This document shows positions 1 through 8,163 of a DNA stretch of 64,000 nucleotides, one piece after another. The notes beneath the pieces were generated by a model. It had not been told where the DNA came from. It saw nothing but the letters and a program-made list of their open reading frames with translations, and did not search any database. Positions within the stretch are counted from its first letter, which is position 1; every line of letters starts with the position of its first letter. The position numbers and the translations under genes are program-made. Source of the stretch: Bradyrhizobium australiense (GTDB lineage: Bacteria > Pseudomonadota > Alphaproteobacteria > Rhizobiales > Xanthobacteraceae); contig NZ_JAAVLX010000002.1 of NCBI RefSeq assembly GCF_013114825.1, positions 434,001-498,000 on the forward strand, given 5' to 3'.

Positions 1-231
1 GAATGAGTTCGGTCATGCGCCTTCATTTCGCCAGCGAGAGGCCAATGCGCCAGCGCGCCGCGATCCAGACCGCTGAGCCCGAGCAGCGCCTTGGGAGGGT
101 TGTGCCAGCTCGTCGCATGAAGGCAAACTCGAAGATGGGATGTTCCAGCACTGAAGACCCCCGATCAGGCCCGGTGTCTGCAGATAGGTAGCCGGCGCCG
201 TGGTATCGACCGGATGGATGTTGACCGACAT
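1..231 (-). pseudogene. Possible frameshifted gene downstream of the crotonase, cut by the window edge
   Basis: An ATG at 231, with AGGAG eight bases upstream, lies 21 bp after the crotonase stop, so it would be the next gene of the same minus-strand operon. The frame that starts there runs 72 codons and stops, but only its first two dozen residues look protein-like. Coding-like sequence then reappears in other frames (for example LLGLSGLDRGALAHWPLAG near the edge) and runs off the window. This pattern suggests one gene carrying frameshifts. I do not recognise the family, and most of the gene lies outside the window. Confidence 0.3.
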
Positions 232-252
232 CGATCACGCTCCTGGCGGGCC

Positions 253-1149
253 TCAGTTACGGCGATCCATTTCGTTGATCAACTTGCGCGCTTCGTCGCG
301 TTCCGGAATCGGACGTCCGCTATCGCGCCACTCGATCGCAGCCTTGAATCCATGCTTCTGCGCGTAACGCCTGAACCACAGGCCCTCCGGATTGTGACGC
401 GTGATGCCGTCGAACAGGGTCGCAAGCGACTGGGTCTGTTCGAGGCCCATGTTCAGCATGACCTGGTTGACGACCATCTTGTGCATTGCGAGGTGGCTCT
501 TCGGCACGCCGGCGATCCGGTCCGCCAGCCTTCGCGTTGCCGGCTCAAGCTGCTCGGCCGGAACACAGGCGTTCGCCAGGCCCCACTCCGCCGCCGTCCG
601 ACCGTCGATCATGTTGCCGGTGAACATCACCTCCTTGGCGCGTGAAGGTCCGAGCTTGAACGTCCACATCGCGGTAGTCGGACAACCCCACACGCGTGTC
701 GGCATGTAACCAATCCGTGCATCCTCGGCCATCACGATCAGATCGCAGCAGAGCGCGATGTCGCTGCCGCCGGCGACCGCGGCGCCGTGAATCTTGGCGA
801 TGGTCGGCTTCGAGCACTTCCACAGGCTCATGAAATTCTCGGTATTCTTCTTCATGAAAGCGTAGTCGACCATAGGGTCCCAAGGCTCGCTCTCCTGCTG
901 GCAGGGGTGCTCGATCTCGCTCTCCGCGTAGGCGACAAGATCGTAGCCGCCGCAGAAGCCCTTGCCGGCGCCTTCGATCACGATGACGTGCACGTCGTCG
1001 TTCTTCTCCGCCCATTCGATAGCGGCCCGGATCTCTCCGGGCATCGCTTCGTCGATGGCGTTAAAGCGTTCGGGACGGTCAAGAACGAGGCGCGCGATGC
1101 GGGGGGCGTCCTCGCGGACTGTGATGCTGAGGGTCGAAAAACTAGGCAT
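253..1149 (-). CDS. Crotonase / enoyl-CoA hydratase-isomerase family protein
   Basis: A 298-residue protein of the crotonase superfamily, which acts on acyl-CoA thioesters in the cytoplasm. Seen in the sequence: the N-terminal segment [16 protein letters not shown], the oxyanion-hole loop [13 protein letters not shown], and the second glycine-rich loop [18 protein letters not shown], in the usual order and spacing. The segment that carries the catalytic glutamates in true hydratases reads [14 protein letters not shown] here, so the exact reaction (hydration, isomerisation or another CoA chemistry) cannot be assigned. It is transcribed away from a TetR regulator gene, with two palindromic operators between them. 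The acyl-CoA synthetase downstream of the regulator points to uptake or breakdown of a carboxylic acid. Family certain, substrate unknown. Confidence 0.9.
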   Translation of the reverse strand: MPSFSTLSITVREDAPRIARLVLDRPERFNAIDEAMPGEIRAAIEWAEKNDDVHVIVIEGAGKGFCGGYDLVAYAESEIEHPCQQESEPWDPMVDYAFMKKNTENFMSLWKCSKPTIAKIHGAAVAGGSDIALCCDLIVMAEDARIGYMPTRVWGCPTTAMWTFKLGPSRAKEVMFTGNMIDGRTAAEWGLANACVPAEQLEPATRRLADRIAGVPKSHLAMHKMVVNQVMLNMGLEQTQSLATLFDGITRHNPEGLWFRRYAQKHGFKAAIEWRDSGRPIPERDEARKLINEMDRRN

Positions 1150-1170
1150 GGGATTCCTTCGCGGTCAAAC

Positions 1171-1220
1171 CAGTCAATGTTGACTGTAACACCTGTCGTG
1201 ATACAGTCAACACTGACTGT
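1171..1220. promoter_or_regulatory. Twin palindromic operators between crotonase and TetR genes
   Basis: Two related inverted repeats sit in the 84-bp divergent intergenic region. The right one, 1203-1220, is ACAGTCA-ACAC-TGACTGT with perfect 7-bp arms. The left one, 1171-1186, is CAGTCA-ATGT-TGACTG with perfect 6-bp arms. They share the half-site (A)CAGTCA. Their size and place, directly upstream of both start codons, fit operators for the adjacent TetR protein, controlling both directions. Binding is inferred from position only. Confidence 0.7.
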
Positions 1221-1233
1221 CGAAGGGAGAGGT

Positions 1234-1875
1234 ATGTCAAGAACGGCGAAGACCGGAGGCCCGGCTGGAGGGGCCGATTCCACACGATCACGCATCCTGG
1301 ATGCCGCCGTCGAATGCCTGATCGAGACCGGCGTCGCAGGCACGACAACGCTCGCCGTGCAGCATCGGGCGGAAGTTAGCCGTGGCGCCCTCCTCCATCA
1401 TTTCCCGACGCACGCCTCCCTGTTGGCCGCGAGCGTGGCCGAACTGGTCCGCCGCAACGAGAGGGCCGTCTCGCAAGGCCGCGCCGGAGGCGGCCCAGCC
1501 GATAGCCTGGTGGCAGCCGTCGAGGCGCTCGCCTTCGCTGCGCGTCAGCCGGCCTATCTCGCGGAGCTGGAGCTGTGGGCGGTCGCGCGCACCGACGCGG
1601 CGCTGAAGCAGGCCTTGATCGCAGCCGAACGCGGCGCGCGGCGCGATCTCGACCGAGTCTACTTCCAGCTTTTTGGCGAGTGGACGGATTCCAACGCCTA
1701 CGACGAGGTCGTCGCGCTGACGCTGCATTTCATCAGAGGGCTCGCAATTTCCGAGAATCTCCGCAGTTCGCCGGGGCGACGCGAGCGCCTTGTCGCCGTC
1801 TGGGCCGAAGCGATGCGGACGCTGCTCGAAACAAAGAAGAAGATGCCAGCAAGGCAAAGGAGGGAGGGAGGATGA
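1234..1875 (+). CDS. TetR/AcrR family transcriptional regulator
   Basis: A 213-residue repressor-type protein. The N-terminal helix-turn-helix is clear: RSRILDAAVECLIETGVAGTT followed by RAEVSRGALLHHFP, the typical TetR recognition helix. The rest is the variable ligand-binding domain. The start ATG at 1234 is preceded by GAAGGGAGAGGT; a longer upstream frame exists but would run through the operators and into the crotonase gene, so it is rejected. The stop codon overlaps the start of the acyl-CoA synthetase gene (ATGA), so the two are co-transcribed. By position it probably controls both the synthetase and the divergent crotonase, with an acyl-CoA or related acid as a likely inducer (inference). 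Confidence 0.92.
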   Translation: MSRTAKTGGPAGGADSTRSRILDAAVECLIETGVAGTTTLAVQHRAEVSRGALLHHFPTHASLLAASVAELVRRNERAVSQGRAGGGPADSLVAAVEALAFAARQPAYLAELELWAVARTDAALKQALIAAERGARRDLDRVYFQLFGEWTDSNAYDEVVALTLHFIRGLAISENLRSSPGRRERLVAVWAEAMRTLLETKKKMPARQRREGG

Positions 1876-3506
1876 ATATGGACGGGAAGAGGCTCCCAGA
1901 ATCATACTGTCCGGCCGATACGACGCGAGCAATCCTTGACGTCAGCATCGGCCGGGCGCTGGCCACGACGGCCGCCGAGATTCCCGACGGTACCGCACTG
2001 ATCGAGGTCGTGCCGACGTCAATGCCGTCGCCCGTCGGGGTCCCGAACACCGATCGACGGTGGACGTACGCTGACCTGGAGGACGACGCGAGACGTTGCG
2101 CGAGCTGGCTGCTGCGGAACTTCGAGACTGGCGACCGCATCTGCATCTGGGCGCCGAACGTGCCCGAGTGGGTCGTGCTGCAATACGGCGCTGCGCTCGC
2201 TGGCGTAGTCCTTGTGACCGCCAACCCAGCGTTCAAACCGAGCGAACTCGAGTTCGTGCTGCGCCAGTCGAGGTCATCCGCCCTTTTCCATCTATCGAGC
2301 TTCCGCGGCGTCGACACCGGAGCCGTGGCCCGCGATATGGAAAAGATGATCGGCCTGAAGCGTTACGCTTTCGACGGCTGGCTCGATCAAATCCGGAGCA
2401 TACGGGCGACGCCCCTACGCGAGATCGACCCGGGACATCCTGCTCAAATTCAGTACACGTCGGGAACCACGGGCCGCCCCAAGGGCGCGCTGCTTCATCA
2501 CCGTGGCCTTGTATCGAACGCGAGCTACGTTGCCGCCAGGGCCGGCCTCGAAGACAGCGTCCTGCTCAGTCCAATGCCGCTTTTCCATACCGCCGGGTCG
2601 GTGATGAGCGTCTTGGGATGCATGACATCGCGCACGACGCTCGTGCTCCCGTTGTTTTTCGATCCGCCGACGGTGTTGCAGGCGATCGAAGCGACGAAAG
2701 CTGAGATTGTCTTCGGCGTTCCGACGATGCTGCTCGCGCTGATCGACGCGATGAAGACCGCCCCGCGCGATCTGTCGTCGCTGCGCGCCGCATTGTCCGG
2801 AGGTGCGCCGGTCTCTCCGGAGATCCATCGCCGCGTAAAGGAAGCGCTCGGCCTTCCGGTTGTCACCGTCTTCGGTCAGACCGAGCTCAGCCCGATCGTC
2901 GCGCAGACGAGCGTCGACGATCCGGAGACCGAGTTCGTCCACACCGTGGGAAGGCCGCTCTGGAACGTCGAAGTGCGCGTGGCGGATCCGTTGGATCTTC
3001 GCGTTTTGCCGACCGGCACTGAGGGCGAAATTCAAGTCCGTGGATATCAGACCATGATCGGCTATTTCGACGCACCGGAGGATACGCGTCAGGCCATCAC
3101 GGCTGATGGATGGCTGCGCACTGGTGACCTGGGGACGCTGGATGAGCGCGGCTACTTGCGTGTCACGGGCCGCCTCAAGGACATGATCATCCGCGGCGGA
3201 GAGAATATTTATCCGGTCGAGGTCGAGGCCTGCCTGCTGCAGCATCCTGACGTCGCCGATGTCGCGGTGTTCGGCGCGCCGGACGAGAAATGGGGAGAGG
3301 TCGTCGCCGCGGCCGTCCGGCTAAGGTCGAACGCGTCCGGATGCGCGGAGCGGTTGACCGCACACTGCCGCGCGGCGATGGCGCACCACAAGGCGCCGAC
3401 GCTCTGGTTTGCCTGCACCGAGTTTCCGCTGACCGCGTCCGGCAAGGTGCAGAAATTCCGGCTTCGGGAAGCATTGGCTTCTGGGAAGCTCGACGCTCTC
3501 CGATGA
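1872..3506 (+). CDS. Acyl-CoA synthetase (AMP-forming, class I adenylate-forming ligase)
   Basis: A 544-residue ATP-dependent acid:CoA ligase. It activates a carboxylic acid as the acyl-adenylate and transfers it to CoA. Visible motifs: the phosphate-binding loop YTSGTTGRPKGALLHH near residue 195, the FGQTE segment, the hinge TGDLGTLDERGYLRVTGR, the IIRGGENIYPVEVE motif, and the C-terminal catalytic lysine in SGKVQKFRLREAL. Length is typical of medium/long-chain FadD-like enzymes. The start at 1872 overlaps the TetR stop by 4 bp and has GGAGGGAGG just before it; the in-frame ATG at 1878 is an alternative. Substrate is not determinable from sequence; the neighbouring crotonase suggests a fatty-acid or aromatic/cyclic acid pathway. 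Confidence 0.92.
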   Translation: MNMDGKRLPESYCPADTTRAILDVSIGRALATTAAEIPDGTALIEVVPTSMPSPVGVPNTDRRWTYADLEDDARRCASWLLRNFETGDRICIWAPNVPEWVVLQYGAALAGVVLVTANPAFKPSELEFVLRQSRSSALFHLSSFRGVDTGAVARDMEKMIGLKRYAFDGWLDQIRSIRATPLREIDPGHPAQIQYTSGTTGRPKGALLHHRGLVSNASYVAARAGLEDSVLLSPMPLFHTAGSVMSVLGCMTSRTTLVLPLFFDPPTVLQAIEATKAEIVFGVPTMLLALIDAMKTAPRDLSSLRAALSGGAPVSPEIHRRVKEALGLPVVTVFGQTELSPIVAQTSVDDPETEFVHTVGRPLWNVEVRVADPLDLRVLPTGTEGEIQVRGYQTMIGYFDAPEDTRQAITADGWLRTGDLGTLDERGYLRVTGRLKDMIIRGGENIYPVEVEACLLQHPDVADVAVFGAPDEKWGEVVAAAVRLRSNASGCAERLTAHCRAAMAHHKAPTLWFACTEFPLTASGKVQKFRLREALASGKLDALR

Positions 3507-3537
3507 GGCGCGCCAGCCACGCGACAGGAGGAACAAC

Positions 3538-3941
3538 ATGAACCGAAGACGCTTTCTTTTCACCTCTGCTGCGACGGTCGCACAGGTCTCCGGCGTCGCT
3601 CGCGCAACGGAGTCGTCCACCGACGCTCGGGGTAGCCTGCGTAAAGCGCGCTGACGCATGGATGTGGGGTCTGCCGCTGATCGAAATGGGACGGCAGAGA
3701 AGCGCGCGATTCAGCGAGGGTGTCAAGGCGAACACGTTCCAGCACCAGCGCAAGCTCGTCTCGGCCAAAGGTCAGTTCGTCACGACCCCAAACAATGACA
3801 CGCTCTACTCGCAGGCTTGGCTGTACCTCGAGAAGGGGCCGGTGACGATCACCGTACCGGACTCCAAGGGGCGTTATTACTGCATTCCATTCATGGACAT
3901 GCGGTCACTTCCAGTTGGCGGATACGATGGCGAAGCAGTGC
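3538..3941 (+). pseudogene. DUF1254 protein remnant (Tat signal plus N-terminal part, frameshifted and truncated)
   Basis: An ATG at 3538, with AGGAGG upstream, opens a short frame beginning MNRRRFLFTSAATVAQ, a twin-arginine export signal, and stops at 3651. In a neighbouring frame the sequence continues as ADAWMWGLPLIEM, FVTTPNNDTLYSQAWLYLE and GPVTITVPDSKGRYY, which are typical DUF1254 (periplasmic, unknown function) motifs. So one gene has a frameshift near 3630-3650. The similarity stops after about residue 130 at GGYDGEA, exactly where the tRNA-like repeat at 3942 starts; the C-terminal two thirds are absent. Not functional as it stands. Confidence 0.75.
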
Positions 3942-4027
3942 GGCGGAGAGAGTGTCAGTCAATCCCCCTTGAAAGATCAAGTATTTTCGACCTTGTTCGA
4001 CCAGAGCCCACTGTTTGAGCTACCGCC
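3942..4027 (-). repeat. tRNA-derived pseudo-element, copy 1
   Basis: Read on the minus strand this 86-nt stretch starts GGCGGTAGCTCAAAC, like a tRNA acceptor stem and D-arm, contains a perfect CTTGA-TCTT-TCAAG hairpin in the middle, and ends TGACACTCTCTCCGCC, which resembles the 3' end of rhizobial tRNA-Ser genes. The first and last five bases (GGCGG/CCGCC) can pair. No proper T-arm is present, so this is not a working tRNA. The last 21 bases are identical to those of copy 2 at 11350-11370. The DUF1254 gene is broken at this point. Confidence 0.6.
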
Positions 4028-4171
4028 GGAAAATGGGATTCGCCTTCGATAAAAGCCGGTCCCACCCAATGGCCCGTCGTCGACAACAGTGCCATCAAGC
4101 GACTAGCGAAAGGCAATTGCCGTCGCAACGGCGGGGACTTCGAGATGTCGGCTAAGTGCCGCCACAAGCGG

Positions 4172-4984
4172 TCATGGCGCATCGTCAATCTTGCGCGCGG
4201 TGAGGCTTAGGAAGAGCATGGATCCGTAAAAGGTGCCGTTGGCGACGCGCCGCTGCGCTTCCCGTTCGTAGCCATCCACCAGTGCTTGCCCAATCTCGCC
4301 AGCCCGGCCGGCCGCGCTGGTTCCACGCGAGAGCAAAGTGAGCAGGTAGTCGGGGTGCGTCGTCTGCACGTAACCATGGGGATCCAGCGATTGCACGCAG
4401 AAACCAGCCGCGGCCGCGAGAACAGGGAGCCGCCGCATGATGTAGGGTGCGTGTACCATATTGCGTAGCACCGCGGCCACTGCCGATTGCAACGGGTCGC
4501 CATCGAAAAGTGCGACGCCAAGCGTCGCGAAATCGCCGTCAAAAACAACGAGCTGACCTCCCGGCTTAAGTACCCGCCAGGCTTCGGCCAATGCACCCTT
4601 GGGGTCGAGTAAATGGGAATAGACGGTATGTGCAATGACAATATCGAAACTGGCGTCCGGCTGCCCGGTAGATGCGGCATCGCCGCGCTCGAACGACGCG
4701 CGTGGCTCACCGTTGAATGTTTCGTTCGCCATCTTGATGAATAACGAGGATGGATCGATACCCAAGAGTCGTGTCGGGCGCAGGTGTTGCATGATGAGCT
4801 GCGTGACAGCACCGTTGCCGCAGCCGACCTCGAGCACGTGGGCGTCCTGCACACCGATTTCCCTCATATAGCGTGCGCATATCGATTGCATGGCTGGCTC
4901 GGCTGCGCGGATGCTCATCGATCTGGCGATGACATCCAGCACCTCGGGCGGCTGATCTTCAATGCGCGTGAGCAGATCGGTCAA
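4172..4984 (-). CDS. Class I SAM-dependent methyltransferase
   Basis: A 270-residue cytoplasmic methyltransferase of the UbiE/Methyltransf_11 type. Motif I is HVLEVGCGNGAVTQLI near residue 50, the acidic end of strand 2 is LLGIDPSS, motif II-like FDIVIAHTVYSHLLDPKGAL follows, and motif III is RVLKPGGQLVVFDGD. The substrate is unknown. It is the last gene of a minus-strand run, 19 bp after the ABC ATPase gene (5004-5837), so it is probably co-transcribed with the importer; this suggests it acts on the imported compound or a derivative (inference). Confidence 0.88.
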   Translation of the reverse strand: MTDLLTRIEDQPPEVLDVIARSMSIRAAEPAMQSICARYMREIGVQDAHVLEVGCGNGAVTQLIMQHLRPTRLLGIDPSSLFIKMANETFNGEPRASFERGDAASTGQPDASFDIVIAHTVYSHLLDPKGALAEAWRVLKPGGQLVVFDGDFATLGVALFDGDPLQSAVAAVLRNMVHAPYIMRRLPVLAAAAGFCVQSLDPHGYVQTTHPDYLLTLLSRGTSAAGRAGEIGQALVDGYEREAQRRVANGTFYGSMLFLSLTARKIDDAP

Positions 4985-5003
4985 TGCGACGCTCCCTTAG
5001 CCC

Positions 5004-5837
5004 TCACCAGGTCTCGGCAAGCCCCAGATGGCCCATGATTTCACGCCGAAGCTCTGCCAGATGCGGATCGCCGCGATGACGCGGATAAGGCCGCGCATTC
5101 ACAACCTCGGCCCTGATACGTGCGGGACGGTCACTCAGCACGATGACCCGAGTAGCGAGGAATATGGCCTCTTCCACGTCGTGGGTGACCAGAAGCGCAG
5201 TGAAGCCCGCCCGCTGCCAGAGTCGCACGAGTTCTTCCTGCATGATGATGCGCGTCAAGGAATCGAGTTGGCCCAGCGGCTCATCGAGAATGAGAAGCTT
5301 TGGGTCGTTGACCAGTGCCCGCGCCAGAGCCGCGCGCTGCGCCATTCCGCCGGAAAGCTGGCGTGGATAAACCGTGGGAAAACCAGCAAGGCCGACCAGT
5401 CGCAACGCGTCATCGACGCGTTCGCGATGGCTTCGAAGCAGCCCGCGCGCTTCCAGCCCAAGGGCAACGTTGCTCCAAACTGTGCGCCATGGATAGAGCG
5501 TTGCGTCCTGAAAAACGATGATGCGGGATGCATCAGGCCCGTCAATCGCCCGGCCGTCCATGGATAGTCTGCCGATCGTGGGGAAGTCGAGCCCTGCAAC
5601 CAGTCGCAACAAAGTCGACTTGCCGCAGCCACTCGGACCCAGGATTGCGACGAACTCTCCGGGCTCGAGACGCAAGCTGATACCTTCGAGTACCGGCAGC
5701 GGACGTCCCTCCAACTCGAAACAATGGCTTATCTCGTGAATCGAGAGCGCGGCTCCCCGCTGCGATGGGATACCGGCCTGAAGCGCAGGTTCCGACTCTG
5801 CCGTGTGGGCTACCATCGCACCAACCCCTTCTGCCAT
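5004..5837 (-). CDS. ABC transporter ATP-binding protein, nitrate/sulfonate/taurine type
   Basis: A 277-residue importer ATPase. Walker A is GPSGCGKSTLLRL (about residues 67-79), the signature is LSGGMAQRAALARAL, Walker B is LLILDEPLGQLD, and the switch histidine lies in LLVTHDVEEAIFLA. It is closest in layout to SsuB/TauB/NrtD proteins. It overlaps the end of the permease gene by 28 bp, so translation is coupled. With the permease and the Tat-exported binding protein it forms a complete uptake system across the inner membrane. The ligand (sulfonate, nitrate, pyrimidine precursor or other) cannot be told from sequence. Confidence 0.92.
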   Translation of the reverse strand: MAEGVGAMVAHTAESEPALQAGIPSQRGAALSIHEISHCFELEGRPLPVLEGISLRLEPGEFVAILGPSGCGKSTLLRLVAGLDFPTIGRLSMDGRAIDGPDASRIIVFQDATLYPWRTVWSNVALGLEARGLLRSHRERVDDALRLVGLAGFPTVYPRQLSGGMAQRAALARALVNDPKLLILDEPLGQLDSLTRIIMQEELVRLWQRAGFTALLVTHDVEEAIFLATRVIVLSDRPARIRAEVVNARPYPRHRGDPHLAELRREIMGHLGLAETW

Positions 5838-6829
5838 GCCAGAAGCCGATCACGCAGGCGGAAAAGCAGGGTGATCAAGCCGGAGAAGATGAGCGCCATG
5901 ATGAGCAGTGCGGCGTACATATTAGCATAAGCAGCCCACCCCTGCGCCCATTGAAGGTACCAACCAAGACCTGCCTTGACGCCCAGCATCTCAGCAATAA
6001 CGAGGACGGCGAACGAGTTTCCGAGGCCCATGAACAGGCCGACGAATACGTGTGGCATCGCCGCCGGAATGGTCACCTTGAGAATGAGGAAGCTTTGGTT
6101 TGCGCCGAGCGTGCGCGCGATATCGTAATAGGCCTTGCTCACGCCTGCGACCCCCGACCAGGTTAGGACGGTAACCGGAAATCCAGTCGCCAGCGCAATC
6201 AGAAACGTGCTCGCACTGTGGCTTGATGGGAAGACAAAGAACGCAAGCGGTAGCCAGGCCGTCGCAGGCAGCGGGCCGACGAGCCGCAAGACCGGGTGGA
6301 TCCAATAGCCGACGGCGCTCGACCAGCCAATGGCCACGCCGATGACGAAACCGAGCACGGCGCCAAGAAAATAGCCCCCTGCCAACAGTCGCAACGAGGC
6401 GAGAACACCTTCGACGAGGCGGACGCGATCATCAACTATGACTTCCAACAGAGCTTGAGGTGGCGGGAAGAATGGCATCGGAAGGAGGCCAAGCTTCGCC
6501 GTAACCGTCTCCCATGCACCGAGAAGCAATGCGAGAGCAAGCATCCACGGTGCGAGGCGCTGCATGCGCGGCAAGCAGCCAAACCAAGGGCTGGCAAGGG
6601 TGGCGAATGCGAGAACAGCGCCGAGCGCACCAAATGCAGCGGCAAGGTCGCCCGTGTAACTCCAATCCGTTCCCGGCTGGTCGGACCAGACGCCCGTGAG
6701 CACGGCGACTCCGAGCCATACCGCCGCTGCCATTCCAAGGATCCATGCCCGCCGCATCGAACTCTGGCACTGGGCGAGAGCCATCATTGTGGGGCGGCTC
6801 ACTTGATCCATGGTGGAATTGATCGCCAC
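5810..6829 (-). CDS. ABC transporter permease, SsuC/TauC type
   Basis: A 339-residue inner-membrane permease with two N-terminal segments (about residues 29-47 and 63-83) before the usual BPD_transp_1 domain. The EAA-type loop that contacts the ATPase is visible as KAYYDIARTLGANQSFLILKVTIP, modified to start with KAYYDIA instead of EAA. It is longer than the usual 250-280 residues because of the extra N-terminal helices. The start could also be Met8 or Met16. It lies 13 bp after the binding-protein gene and overlaps the ATPase gene, so the three are one operon. Confidence 0.9.
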   Translation of the reverse strand: MAINSTMDQVSRPTMMALAQCQSSMRRAWILGMAAAVWLGVAVLTGVWSDQPGTDWSYTGDLAAAFGALGAVLAFATLASPWFGCLPRMQRLAPWMLALALLLGAWETVTAKLGLLPMPFFPPPQALLEVIVDDRVRLVEGVLASLRLLAGGYFLGAVLGFVIGVAIGWSSAVGYWIHPVLRLVGPLPATAWLPLAFFVFPSSHSASTFLIALATGFPVTVLTWSGVAGVSKAYYDIARTLGANQSFLILKVTIPAAMPHVFVGLFMGLGNSFAVLVIAEMLGVKAGLGWYLQWAQGWAAYANMYAALLIMALIFSGLITLLFRLRDRLLAWQKGLVRW

Positions 6830-6842
6830 GGCTGTTGCCCGC

Positions 6843-7964
6843 TCAGCTTAGGACGTCGACGTAGACCCGTTCTGCGAACTTCGTCGGATCCGTGCTTCGC
6901 TTGAACACGTTCACCTCTTTAAGCTCGCTCGCGTACAATACGATCTGCCGCTTGAGTTCCGTCCCGATCGGATGATTATGATGAGTGTGGCTTGCGAGCA
7001 TGGCGCCGAGATCGTCCAGCGAGCCCTTGCCCCCATAGACGGAGTACGCCGCGGCGGCGTCGGCGGGACGGTCAGCGACCATGTCGCCAGCCTCGAGTAC
7101 TGATCGTGTCAATGCACCTGCCGCGGCCGGTTCGCTACGGATCAGACTTCCTCGGATAGCGAGCACGCAGCAGATGCGATCGGAAAATTCCCCAGAGAGA
7201 TTGGTCATGACCTCGTTGAGCTTGCCACCCTTGAGCCAAAGATAGGTGCGTGGGTCATTGTCAGTGAGTGCCTGAGCCTCGCCCTTCTCAACGGCAAGCG
7301 CAAGCAGATCGGCCGGATATTGGCGCCAGTCGACGTCCCTGACCGGATCAATCCCCTTCTTGGCGAACGCAATGGAGCAGAAGTTCTTCGCCGGGCTTGC
7401 CTGGTCACTGATGGCAATGGTCTTGCCGCGCAGCGATTCCAGGCTCGTGATGTTGGCAGCCTTGGACCCGAGCAGCCGAATGCAGCCGCCGTGCACGCCG
7501 GCTGTGATACGAACGTCGAATCCCTGCTCTAGCGGCTTGAGCCAACGTAGAGCCATCCCAATGCCCGCATCCGCTTTGCCCGTCGCGATCGCTTCGAGGA
7601 GTTGTTCGGTCGAACCACCGAAATTGATGAAATCGACGTCGAGATTATGTTTTGCGAAGATGCCCCGTTCCTTTGCGACAGGGGCCGCCGCCGTGCAAAT
7701 CGACGTCGCATTCCATGCAAGTGTGAGCGCTCGCTGCGGTCCCGATAACCTTTCCCCTGGCATAGTCGTGCGGCAAAGAGGGAGCTCATCAGGAAGAGAT
7801 GCGCTCTTCACTGCCGTCAATGCACGTGCCCCACCGACCATCGCGATCGGCGTTGCGACCCCGAATGCCCCGGCGAGACCGAGGACCGTCCGACGGGACA
7901 GATAGGGTCGCATCGGCTTGCGCCCCTCGGTGGTGAAATTCCTGCTATTTTTACTGTTCTCCAT
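6843..7964 (-). CDS. ABC transporter substrate-binding protein with Tat signal (NMT1/SsuA-like)
   Basis: A 373-residue periplasmic binding protein. The N-terminus carries a twin-arginine signal, LSRRTVLGLAGAFGVATP (arginines 24 and 25), suggesting export in folded form. The mature part has the hallmarks of the NMT1/TauA/SsuA group: TLAWNATSICTAAAPVAKERGIF, VDFINFGGSTEQLLEAIATGKADAGIG and SLESLRGKTIAISDQASPAK. It is the first gene of the transporter operon and is divergent from a LysR regulator. Substrate unknown; the family binds sulfonates, nitrate, bicarbonate or thiamine precursors. Confidence 0.9.
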   Translation of the reverse strand: MENSKNSRNFTTEGRKPMRPYLSRRTVLGLAGAFGVATPIAMVGGARALTAVKSASLPDELPLCRTTMPGERLSGPQRALTLAWNATSICTAAAPVAKERGIFAKHNLDVDFINFGGSTEQLLEAIATGKADAGIGMALRWLKPLEQGFDVRITAGVHGGCIRLLGSKAANITSLESLRGKTIAISDQASPAKNFCSIAFAKKGIDPVRDVDWRQYPADLLALAVEKGEAQALTDNDPRTYLWLKGGKLNEVMTNLSGEFSDRICCVLAIRGSLIRSEPAAAGALTRSVLEAGDMVADRPADAAAAYSVYGGKGSLDDLGAMLASHTHHNHPIGTELKRQIVLYASELKEVNVFKRSTDPTKFAERVYVDVLS

Positions 7965-8137
7965 GATGATCCTCCTACTCAGGCGCTCATAGAGGCGTGC
8001 AGCAGAAGCCCGCTCTTATGCTCGGATCTTCGTGGTCGCATCGCTCGCCGGAAATGCCGGAGGCGATATTCCAAGCTTGTTGGCAAATATGCCGCCAGAG
8101 TGGATCCACGTCCAATGCATAATTGTGCTGGTCTTCC

Positions 8138-8152
8138 ATGCCGGCAAGGCAT
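8138..8152. promoter_or_regulatory. LysR-type T-N11-A palindrome
   Basis: ATGCC-GGCAA-GGCAT is a perfect 5-bp-arm inverted repeat containing the T-N11-A pattern typical of LysR-family binding sites. It lies 11 bp before the LysR start codon and in the region divergent from the ABC operon, so it could serve for autoregulation and activation of the transporter. Only position and symmetry support this. Confidence 0.5.
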
Positions 8153-8163
8153 AAATTTGGTCC

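Noticed and set aside
787..1233. N-terminal extension of the TetR gene
   Set aside because: It would read through the crotonase gene and the operators and has no TetR similarity; ATG 1234 has a ribosome site.
2415..3245. Minus-strand open frame of 276 codons opposite the acyl-CoA synthetase
   Set aside because: Arg/His/Gln-rich antisense composition without family features; the sense strand encodes all the adenylation motifs.
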